This document shows, piece after piece, positions 25,201 to 37,200 of a DNA stretch of 64,000 bases (positions are counted from its first letter, which is position 1; every line of letters starts with the position of its first letter). This stretch comes from Apostichopus japonicus. Lineage: Eukaryota > Echinodermata > Holothuroidea > Aspidochirotida > Stichopodidae. A model generated the notes under the pieces. That model worked only from the letters and a program-made list of their open reading frames with translations, had not been told where the DNA came from and made no database searches. The translations under genes were made by a program, and so were the position numbers. Location: assembly GCF_037975245.1 (NCBI RefSeq), contig NC_092575.1, positions 27,625,841 through 27,689,840 of the forward strand. Reading direction: 5' to 3'.

Positions 25201-28200
25201 AGTATTCTTAGAGCAGTTCTTGTCAGATTCATTCAGATTAAGTGATTGCTAGAAAGTATTTTACTCTTTCATAAAATGGGTGAAGAAAATAGACTTAATT
25301 GTTCTGTTTCGTTGATATCAGCTTGATGTTTGTATCTGCTTTGAATACACAAAAGATAGTCAAACAATTACGGAACTATTTATGTGCATGTTCTTGCATT
25401 GCTGATTTTAAAATACTACTCCGGTCCTTTTATTCATGAACATCTTTATTCGTGGGAGAGAAAACTAATGAGAATTGCGAGTATGGACAGGTGTCTCTTC
25501 CTATTAATATTAATATAGCTCAAATACAATGGCAATGAAAATTTGTTCATGAATATTTAGCACAGTACTGAGAGTAAACAGAATTCTTGCATTTATCTTT
25601 GTTTAGTCTTGTTTGCAGTTATATCAAGTACTGTTGCAATCAATATGAAATATTCACACTCCTTTGTCTAGGGTTTCCTTCCAACGTATCAACCCAGTAG
25701 TGCCTATATTATTATTTTGAGATTGTCAAATTTCCATGGTAACTCACTCCCCTTTGTTTTTTTTATCTAAAGGTGTCTTAAGTTTATAAAAGAAGCTCTT
25801 CAGCTTGTCTCTGAAACTTAAATACTTAGCTTGTCTTTGGAACTGAAATCCTTTGTCTACAGTTTTCTTCCAACGTATCAACCCAATAGTGCCTCTATTA
25901 GTATTTTGAGATTGTCAAATTGCCATGGTAACACACACCCCTGTGATGTATGTTTGTTATTGTTTTTTCTAAAGGTGTCTTAAGTTTATCAAAGAAGCTC
26001 TTCAGCTTGTCTCTGAAACTGCAGACGTTCTTACAGTTTCTGATACTGTTCCAGACGACTCTGAAAAATATGACGTGAGTTTTTCAATTTTTCTATCAAA
26101 ATATGCATTTTGGGTTGATTTAGCTACTATAAGTGTGTTATGTACTTGACAGATCAGGGACATAGATGGGTTTCATGGAAACATAATCTAAACCTCTCAA
26201 ATGGGGCCAGGAATCATGAAATTAATCAGAACATTTGTAAATGGGACACATCATCATTTTCTTAGATTTAGCCGGGTAATGACTTGCTTATTTAACATGA
26301 AAAAACATGATTTAACAGCATTGATTTCTTTTGTTAAATTTGCAAGTATATACTCAGTTCATTGTAAATATTACAGAGAGAGACATACCTTCATTCCAAC
26401 ATGCAGTTGCAATCATGCTGTAATTACCTGTTTACCTTGTTGTAATAATAAAGGCAAAACTTAGCCATTGTGATTCTTCAGACGAAAAATGAGTTACTAG
26501 TTCATAACATTACCCGAGAAGAACTTGTATTAAACATTTATTGTCACCTTTTTGCGATATTCCAATCGATCGTTCACCGCTTAGCAAAGGAAGACAAAAA
26601 TCAAAGCAAGGATCAAATGGGATCACTCTTTGGATTTATACCCAATATCCTATCAATAATTGGATCATGTTGCTGGATAGCTGTTGCCACAGTTTTGTAT
26701 TATCCTGCAATGACCTGTTGTTAAGATTCAACCCCTTTAGACTCTTAATTTGTTCTCTCCTCAAACCCAATGAGTCTGTTCATGTCGTTTTAGTACCTAA
26801 CGGGGAGTTGAGAGAGAACGAAAATTGATCCCATTGTAGGTTCAGGAGAGACATATGAGTGGAGGGTTAATTGATTAGTTTTGTCCTCAGAACCCTCACT
26901 TCTTTACTTCTTGTGTTCTTTAGGAGCCCCCGTACCAAATTAGATCCTGTATTCTGACCGTGGTTGAGAAAATGGACGAAGAGTACACCAAGATTCTGCA
27001 GGCCACTGATGCCCATTCTACAGACTATGTAGATCGGTGAGTCAGCAGTCAGACATTTTGGTCGATTCCACATCTGTAGCAAGGGCATATTCTTTCATGT
27101 TTTATTTTATTTGTTTTTTTATGGGATGAACAAGTTGCTTTGTCAAACTAAAGGTTGCATCTTGAGTAAACTTTACACTACTTAAATGTTCAGTGCTGAG
27201 AAAAAGAAAATAAGTGAGCAACAGTTTTATATTGAAAACAAACTACCCAAAGGTTAGTCTGCTGTATTTAATGTATACAAATGGTATTGCACTAGATTAG
27301 TTTTAATGTAACATCTGGACATATCACCAGATTTGCTTTAATAAAGTGACTTATAGAGTACTCGCTGTCAATCTCTCTACAAGCTGTTGTTGTTCTTGTT
27401 TGTCTTGGTTGCTAACAGGTTGAAGGACGAGATGATAGTTACTGACATCATCGTCAAACTTCTGGATCATCTTGAGACTCGTGGGACCAAGGAAGATATA
27501 TGTCGTGTCTATCTCAGATATATCATGCACCTTTATTACAAGGTAAGAAAAATACATTTTGTGGCAAAATACAATAAGCTTTGTTACTGCACCGGTACAC
27601 TGGAGCTGATACAGGTACACTGGAGCTGATACAGGTACACTGGAGCTGATACAGGTATAGTGGAGCTCATACAGGTACACTGAAGCTCATACAGGTACAC
27701 TGGAGCTCACACAGGTATACTGGAGTTCATTCAGGTACACTGGAGATGACACTGGAGCTGGTACAGGTACACTGGAGCTGGTACAGGTACACTGCAGCTC
27801 ATACAGGTACACTGGAGCTCACACATGTACACTGGAGCTCATGCAGGTATACTGGAGCTGACACAGGTACACTGGAGCTGACACAGGTACACCGGAGCTC
27901 ATACAGGTACACTGGAGCTCATACAGGTACACTGGAGCTCATACAGGTACACTGGAGCTCATACAGGTACACTGGAGCTCACACATGTACACTGGAGCTC
28001 ACACATGTACACTGGAGCTCATACAGGTACACTGGAGCTCATACAGGTACACTGGAGCTCATACAGGTACACTGGAGCTCATACAGGTACACTGGAGCTG
28101 ACACAGATACACTGGAGCTCATACAGGTACACTGGAGCTCATACAGGTACACTGGAGCTCATACAGGTACACTGGAGCTCACACAGATACACTGGAGCTC

Positions 28201-31200
28201 ATACAGGTACACTGGAGCTCATACAGGTACACTGGAGCTCATGCAGGTACACTGGAGCTGACACAGGTACACTGGAGCTCACACAGGTACACTGGAGCTC
28301 ATCCAGGTACACTGGAGCTCACACAGATACACTGGAGCTCATACAGGTACACTGGAGCTCATACAGGTACACTGGAGCTCACACAGTTACACTGGAGCTC
28401 ACACATGTATACTGGAGCTCACACGTGTACACTGGAGCTCATACATGTACACTGGAGCTCACAAGGGTACACTGGAGTTCACACAGTTACACTGGAGCTG
28501 ACACAGGTACACTGGAGCTCATACAGGTAAACTGGAGCTCAAAGAGGTACACTGGAGCTCATGCAGGCACACTGGAGCTCACACAGGTACACTGGAACTG
28601 ACACAGGTACACTGGAGCTCATACAGGTACACTGGAGCTCATACATGTACACTGGAGCTCACAAGGGTACACTGGAGTTCACACAGTTACACTGGAGCTG
28701 ACACAGGTACACTGGAGCTCATACAGGTAAACTGGAGCTCAAAGAGGTACACTGGAGCTCATGCAGGCACACTGGAGCTCACACAGGTACACTGGAACTG
28801 ACACAGGTACACTGGAGCTCATACAGGTACACTGCAGCTCATACAGGTACACTGCAGCTCATACAGGTACACCAAGATAACTGTGAATTATCACTCTAAG
28901 TATAGATTTGTAAGTATAAATCTCTTGTAGTATATGTGGTTTATCTCTGCTAATATGATTGTTGATTAACCCTCCTAGAAAGTGTGGATTATCTCCTCTG
29001 GTATCATTGTGGATTATTTCTTATATATAGTATATGTGGATTATCTCTGTTAATATGGTTGATTAGCCCGCCTAGACATTTTGTGGATTATCTCTTCCAG
29101 TATCATTGTGGTTTTTTTCTTATAGTATAATTGAGAATTTTCTCTGCTAATATGGTTGATTAGCCCTCCTAGTAAGTTTGTGGATTTTCACCCCTATGAA
29201 AATGTTGGATTATCTCTTATAGTATAATTGAAGATTATCTCTGCTAATATGATTGTGGATTATCTCTCATATCATGTTTTGGGATTATCCCTCCTAGTTT
29301 GATTTTGGATTTTTCTCTCACAGTATAATCCTAGGTTATCTCTGCTAATAGAGTTGGGGAATTATCTCTGCTATCATGTTTGTGGATTATATCCCATAGT
29401 ATGATTCTTGATCTTCTCTCCCAGTATGATTACGACAACCTCCACAAACTCCTGAAGAAAAGACAGAAGAAGGAGATAGAGAATCGCAAGAAGCGAGAGG
29501 AGGAAGAGGCAGCGGCAGCATTAAAGGCTGCAGAGGAAGAAGCAAATAAAACTGAAGATGGCATCATCAAGGAACCAGAGACAGAGGATAACAAGGAGGA
29601 GAAGACCGAGGAGAAAACTGAGGAGAAGCCCGAGGAGAAGGCCGAGGAGAAGGCCGAGGAGAAGACCGAAGAGAAGGCCGAGGAGAAGGCCGAGGAGAAG
29701 GCCGAGGAAAAGACCGAGGAGAAAACTGAGGAGAAAACTGAGGAGAAGACTGAGGAGAAGACGGAGGAGAAGACCGAGGAGAAGACAGAGGAGAAGACTG
29801 AAGTGAACGGAGAGGAAAAGAAGGACAGTGATAAAGAGGTAGTGGATACAGAGGAAGACGAGGAGGAGGATGAAGTAATACCACGTGGCTGTGAGTTGAA
29901 TATATCTACCACAGATATTAAAACATGTCAAAGTATTAATTCCTGAATGCTTCATTTTCTCCATCTGTGATGGTTTCTTTTGTTTTTCGGGGTTTTTTTT
30001 TTTTCGTAAGTTGCACATAGATTTCTAAAATTTCTCAGTTTGTTAAATCTGTACTGTTGTTGATTTAGTTTGCTTCGGGTTGATCTGTTGTGCTAGAGTT
30101 CTTTTTGCAGCAGCCCTCCTCATGGAATCTACCTTTATCTGCTCAGGGTATAATCTGTGGTGATAGAACTCGTAGAGAAATCTTTTGCAACCGCAGGGAA
30201 TAAGTTATCCAGTAAAATGTGCAAATGTTCAATTTGCTAGACAAGTCCTAAGATGTGTATAGTTATTTTATTACACAGAATGCTTCTTCTTTGTTTACAC
30301 TTGTTGGAAGAATGTTCCCTCTTTACATAGAGATGTACCCAGCATCAAATTTCTTAAGAATTTAGACACATATCTTCTTTATTCTATATTCTTGGATGTT
30401 TTCTTCAAGCCAGTGAGCAATGGAAGAAGAATCAGGTATTCAGTGGTTCATGAACTGTTTACTGCTAACTGTTATTCTTGTAATTATTCATATCTTCTGT
30501 GTTATTTTTAAGTTTCCTTCCTCAAATCTTTATTTATATATATATATATATATATATACACATCTATATATATACACATCTATATATACACATCTATATA
30601 TACACATCTATATATACACATCTATATATACACATCTATATATACACATCTATATATATACACATCTATATATACACATCTATATATACACATCCATATA
30701 TACACATCTATATATATACACATCTATATATACACATCTATATATACACATCTATATATGACTTTTTTTTGTTTTTTGCTTGTAGCCGTTGAGAACACTA
30801 CCTCTCTGATTGATCGCATGTGTAAGTACATCTATACCGTTGATAGTACGGACATCATACGCACCCGGGCCATGCTCTGCCACATCTACCACCACGCCTT
30901 ACATGATCGCTGGTATAAGGCCCGTGACCTCATCATGATGTCACATCTGCAGAACAATATCCAACATTCGGACATTCCCACTCAGGTAAGCGGTCAGAAT
31001 TCTGACCACGGCGAAGAAATCCTTCACTTTCATGCTTAATGGCAGAAAGTATGGTATAAGACTATGGCATATATACATCTAAGGCATGTCAATGCAAGTC
31101 TCATTCATGTTCACTGCCCTCCCCCATCCCTCTGCCCCCTACCCCGACATCACCATCTCCAGCACATTCCCTATGAGACAAGAATGTTCCTCTCCAGGTC

Positions 31201-34200
31201 TTATAGCCTCATTTAGCAAAGTCTTCTCACTTCTTCTAATCTTCTTCAAGCTTCGTTGGTTTGGATAAATTAGGGCAGGGTCCGATCCTAAATACTAACG
31301 AGACATTCCTTTTTTTCTTCCATTCTTGTAACAGATCCAATACAATCGAACTTTAGCCCAGCTGGGTCTGTGTGCGTTCCGCCATGGCAACGTTAAGGAT
31401 GCCCACAATGCATTGCTGGATCTGCAGAGTGGAGGAAGAGCTAAGGAACTCCTTGCTCAGGTACAAGATGTCATTTTTGCTAAATTCAGGAATTATTTTT
31501 GATAGCATGAATACTTTTATGGGAGGATAAAAACAGTTGATGGTCTTGTTGGCAATTGTACTTGGTGTTCTTGTCTGAAGATGAGAATGGATATAGTGGA
31601 CCTACAGAGCTCAAATGTGTGTTAATTGTCATTACTCATAGCCTGAGTATCAAACTGGAATAAGTTGTTGTCATGACTGAGCTGGCCAGTTGTTGCATAT
31701 TTGCATATTTTAAGTGTCAAACCTTGTTAAACCTTTACACACACCTGCATGCAATCCTGTGCTGTGATATGTTGAATAATAGACCTGTTGTTGTCCTTTG
31801 TCATGATAAATGGGACATCTTGTTGTTTAATACATATAACACAATAGACCTGTTGTTGTCCTTGGTCATGATAAATAGGGGACATCTTGTTGTTTAATAC
31901 ATATAACACAATAGACCTGTTGTTGTCCTTGGTCATGATAAACAGGGGACATCTTGTTGTTTAATACATATAACACAATGTACCTGTTGTTGTCCTTGGT
32001 CATGATAAATAGGGGACATCTTGTTGTTTAATACATATAACACAATGTACCTGTTGTTGTCCTTGGTCATGATAAACAGGGGACATCTTGTTGTTTAATA
32101 CATATAACACAATAGACCTGTTGTTGTCCTTGGTCATGATAAACAGGGGACATCTTGTTGTTTAATACATATAACACAATGTACCTGTTGTTGTCCTTGG
32201 TCATGATAAATAGGGGACATCTTGTTGTTTAATACATATAACACAATAGACCTGTTGTTGTCCTTGGTCATGATAAACAGGGGACATCTTGTTGTTTAAT
32301 ACATATAACACAATGTACCTGTTGTTGTCCTTGGTCATGATAAATAGGGGACATCTTGTTGTTAAATACATATAACACAATATACCTGTTGTTGTCCTTG
32401 GTCATGATAAACAGGGGACATCTTGTTGTTTAATACATATAACACAATAGACCTGTTGTTGTCCTTGGTCATGATAAATAGGGGACATCTTGTTGTTTAA
32501 TACATATAACACAATATACCTGTTGTTGTCCTTGGTCATGATAAATAGGGGACATCTTGTTGTTAAATACATATAACACAATATACCTGTTGTTGTCCTT
32601 GGTCATGATAAACAGGGGACATCTTGTTGTTTAATACATATAACACAATAGACCTGTTGTTGTCCTTGGTCATGATAAATAGGGGACATCTTGTTGTTTA
32701 ATACATATAACACAATATACCTGTTGTTGTCCTTGGTCATGATAAACAGGGGACATCTTGTTGTTAAATACATATAACACAATGTACCTGTTGTTGTCCT
32801 TGGTCATGATAAACAGGGGACATCTTGTTGTTTAATACATATAACACAATAGACCTGTTGTTGTCCTTGGTCATGATAAATAGGGGACATCTTGTTGTTT
32901 AATACATATAACACAATATACCTGTTGTTGTCCTTGGTCATGATAAACAGGGGACATCTTGTTGTTAAATACATATAACACAATATACCTGTTGTTGTCC
33001 TTGGTCATGATAAATAGGGGACATCTTGTTGTTTAATACATATAACACAATATACCTGTTGTTGTCCTTGGTCATGATAAACAGGGGACATCTTGTTGTT
33101 TAATACATATAACACAATAGACCTGTTGTTGTCCTTGGTCATGATAAACAGGGGACATCTTGTTGTTAAATACATATAACACAATATACCTGTTGTTGTC
33201 CTTGGTCATGATAAACAGGGGACATCTTGTTGTTTAATACATATAACACAATAGACCTGTTGTTGTCCTTGGTCATGATAAACAGGGGACATCTTGTTGT
33301 TTAATACATATAACACAATAGACCTGTTGTTGTCCTTGGTCATGATAAACAGGGGACATCTTGTTGTTTAATACATATAACACAATAGACCTGTTGTTGT
33401 CCTTGGTCATGATAAACAGGGGACATCTTGTTGTTAAATACATATAACACAATATACCTGTTGTTGTCCTTGGTCATGATAAACAGGGGACATCTTGTTG
33501 TTTAATACATATAACACAATGTACCTGTTGTTGTCCTTGGTCATGATAAACAGGGGACATCTTGTTGTTAAATACATATAACACAATATACCTGTTGTTG
33601 TCCTTGGTCATGATAAACAGGGGACATCTTGTTGTTTAATACATATAACACAATAGACCTCTTGTTGTCCTTTGTCATGATAAATGGGGGACATTTTGTT
33701 GTTTAATACATATAACACAATGGATGTTTTGTTGTCATTAGAAAGTACAATAGTCTCTGTGTAGCTTCTTTGATGTTGTTATTTTATGTCTTGTGAAGTG
33801 TTTATTTTGGGCCATTTACTATAAAAGTGAGAGTAACTCATTTGGTGGCATGTTTGAGAAATGTTTTCACGGTGTTGCTTGTTCTTCAGGGTATTCTGAT
33901 TCAGCGACAGCAAGAACGAGACCATCAACAGGAGAAGATTGACAAGAGCCGTCATATGCCCTTCCACATGCACATAAACTTAGAGCTTCTGGAGTGTGTG
34001 TACCTGGTATCTGCTATGTTACTAGAGATACCATACATGGCATGTGAGTATACTAATGTTGTTGTACAGGGAGGGGAAGGGACTTCTGGAGTGTGTGTAC
34101 CTGGTATCTGCTATGTTACTAGAGATAACATACATGGCATGTGAGTATACTAATGTTGTTGTACAGGGAGGGGAAGGGGCTTCTGGAGTGTGTATACCTG

Positions 34201-37200
34201 GTATCTGCTATGTTACTAGAGATACCATACATGGCATGTGAGTATACTAATGTTGTTATGAAGGGAAGGGGCTTCTGGAGTGTGTGTACCTGGTATCTGC
34301 TATGTTACTAGAGATACCATACATGGCATGTGAGTATACTAATGTTGTTGTATGGGGAGGGGAAGGGGCTTCGGGAGTGTGTGTACCTGGTATCTGCTAT
34401 GTTACTAGAGATACCATACATGGCATGTGAGTATACTAATGTTGTTGTAAGGGGAGGTGAAGGGGCTTCTGGAGTGTGTGTACCTGGTATCTGCTATGTT
34501 ACTAGAGATACCATACATGGCATGTGAGTATACTAATGTTGTTGAACAGGGAGGGGAAGGGGGATGATCTCTGTAGAGAGATATGACAGGGTGGAGTGAA
34601 ATGTTCAAAGGTCTTGGTGTTGTAGTCAGGCAGGTTGGAGTCAGTGATATGAGTAGATGCAGGTTAGTAATGCTGGATGAGGAGCAAGAGGAGAGTTGTT
34701 CTTAGATGGGTAAGGGGATTCAGAGAGGGAGGTTACATTCACAGGTCATGTGAGATTGATGTAAGACACCAGCTTTGTGCTCGCATAACCTTGTATGTCT
34801 TGTAAGTACACCTAGAGATGGTTATTTATAACAATCCTTGAACCTAACTTATTTTGTGAAGATTTGTTGGATTAAAACATGGCTTAATTCTTCTTGACTA
34901 AATTTGTCTTCCTTCGTCCATCTCAGCTCATCACTTTGACATCAGACGTCGTATGATCAGCAAGAGCTTTCATCATCAGCTCCGTCTAAGCGAGAGGCAG
35001 GCATTAGTTGGTCCTCCTGAGAGTATGAGGGAGCATGTAGTGGCTGCCTCTAAGGCCATGAGGTACGGTGACTGGCGTCTCTGCAGACAACATCTCATCA
35101 ACGAAAAGATGAATGCCAAAGTCTGGAATCTATTCCATAATGCTGAGAAAGTTAAAGATTTGATAACTAGGTATGCAAACAGTCTGTATTCTCAACCTGA
35201 TTACTTCAATGCAGTACGTCTCCCTCTCTTGTTATATTGATTTATGTCTCATGAAAAACATTTCTGATCCCTCATTGTGGATAATCTTTCATTTTGGTTA
35301 ATCTCTCATTGACCTTAATCTCTTATTGTCCTTAATCTCTCATTATCCTTAATCTCTCATTGTCATTAATCTCTTTTTCCTTAACCTCTCATTGTTCCTT
35401 TCTCTTGTTGTGTTGAGATAATGTAATGCTTCACGGAATATTATGTATGTTTGTCTTTTTTTACTTCTGCCGCCGGACACTTGGACAGTTCTTGTCAAAT
35501 TTTGCCACTGTGAACTATATGAAATTGTTTACTAAAGTTACTTACTTTCGTAGCTCATAAATTATATCAGAGACAAATTCTTGGGCATTTTTGCCTTATT
35601 TTGGTGCATTAAGCATTCAAACAGTCTTGCAGTATCCAACTTACATGGTTTTGGACCTTCTAAATGCCCTCTGGCATAACTAGTAACAGAGGTAAACAAA
35701 GAGTGTTGATTATGGCAATAGTATCAGTCACAAATTTCATAGCTGACTGAAGCTCTATTATATATTGTAGCTCTATTAACATTGTAGCTCTATTAACATT
35801 GTAGCTAGTAACAGCTGTAAACAAAGCTTGTTGACTACGTCAATAGAATCAGTCACCAATTTCACAGCTGACTGAAGCTCTATTAACATTGTATTGATAT
35901 TCTACAGGATTGCTTCTCTAGTTTATTTGAAGCTATGTAGGGCATCATTTCTTAACCTTTGTTTATTATTTCTCGAATGATCAATTTAGGAAGATACAAG
36001 AAGAGAGTCTCCGTACGTACTTGTTCACCTACGGCAGCGTGTACGACTCGATCAGCTTGGACGTGCTGGCTGAGATGTTTGAGCTGGAGAAACCAGTGGT
36101 GCACAGCATCGTTAGCAAGATGATCATTAACGAGGAACTGTTGGTAAGACTATGGATATATTCCTAGGCCAGATGGGATTAGATAGATTAACAGTAGTAT
36201 GTGTTCCCTAACACATTAGTGTATATAATAATAATAATAACTAGTCTTATATCGAGCAGACTCTAGCAAAGTTGTTCAATGTGCTCTATGTGTGCTGTAT
36301 ACATCACTGTATAGAGTGTAGGATCACATAAATGGCAGTGACGGAAAGTGGTGTACTGTTACCAATCAACCTTTTGACATATTGCACAATACTGCTCCAT
36401 AGTGTAACCCCGAACAACCTTATAGGAACAACACCATTCAAATACAGACTCAGTCAATCTTAGCAAAATGGAAGTCTGGAAATCAATAGGAGCAAGATTT
36501 GTACTCTTTTCTTTAATGAGATCAATAGAGCAGTGCTTTTAATGAAGAAGAATGAATGAGAACAGTAATATCAGAGAAAAAGAATAACAGGATCCCAAGT
36601 TACATCAACCAAAATGGTTAAAAATATGGAACGTTTTGTGACTCTTTAACAAGTCGGTCCAAGCAGTATTAAAATATCATTTAAGAATATGTCATGTGTC
36701 TAGAAAAACAGGATACAACTTTTTGTGAAAGAGGATGATTACCAACCATTAGTTCTGTATGATTTATGTATCTAAACTGGAAGAGTGCTGGTGCTGGCCA
36801 GGGCATTGGTGATATCACCTAATGAATATACTCTTCCTCTTCCTCAGGCTTCATGGGATGAACCCGCGTCCACGATAGTCATACATCGCTGTGAACCAAC
36901 CAAACTCCAGAACCTTGCTCTCCGGTTGGCCGATAAGGTCAGTAACCTGGTTGAGAATAACGAGAGGCTTCTGGACTTCCGTCAAGACCGCAATTGGAAG
37001 CAAAACGACAACCGCCATAACTATGGCAAAGACAGAGGTGGCTACCAAAACAGGGACAGAGGCGGTTACAACAGGGGAAGAGGCGGTTACCATAACCGCA
37101 GTGGAAACAGGGGACGCTACAGGAATGACCGGAATGACGGAGATAGAGGTGGACGCTACAGGAATGACCGGAATGACGGAGATAGAGGTGGCCGGTACAG

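Noticed and set aside
27746-28601. Long ORFs reading [18 protein letters not shown]
   Set aside because: They are translations of the 20-bp minisatellite inside EIF3C intron 11; no start context, no domain.
29430-30018. Minus-strand and alternate-frame ORFs rich in Ser-Phe-Ser, Leu or Arg
   Set aside because: Shadows of the EIF3C Glu/Lys repeat exon in other frames.
30420-30792. ORFs reading [13 protein letters not shown]
   Set aside because: Products of the AT-rich 14-bp minisatellite.
31785-33725. CRISPR-like regular array
   Set aside because: Contiguous 67-bp tandem units with no spacers, inside an intron of an animal gene.
34044-34608. Short ORFs with repeated YLVSAMLLE
   Set aside because: They are copies of the EIF3C exon 15 end within the 97-bp tandem array and not separate genes.
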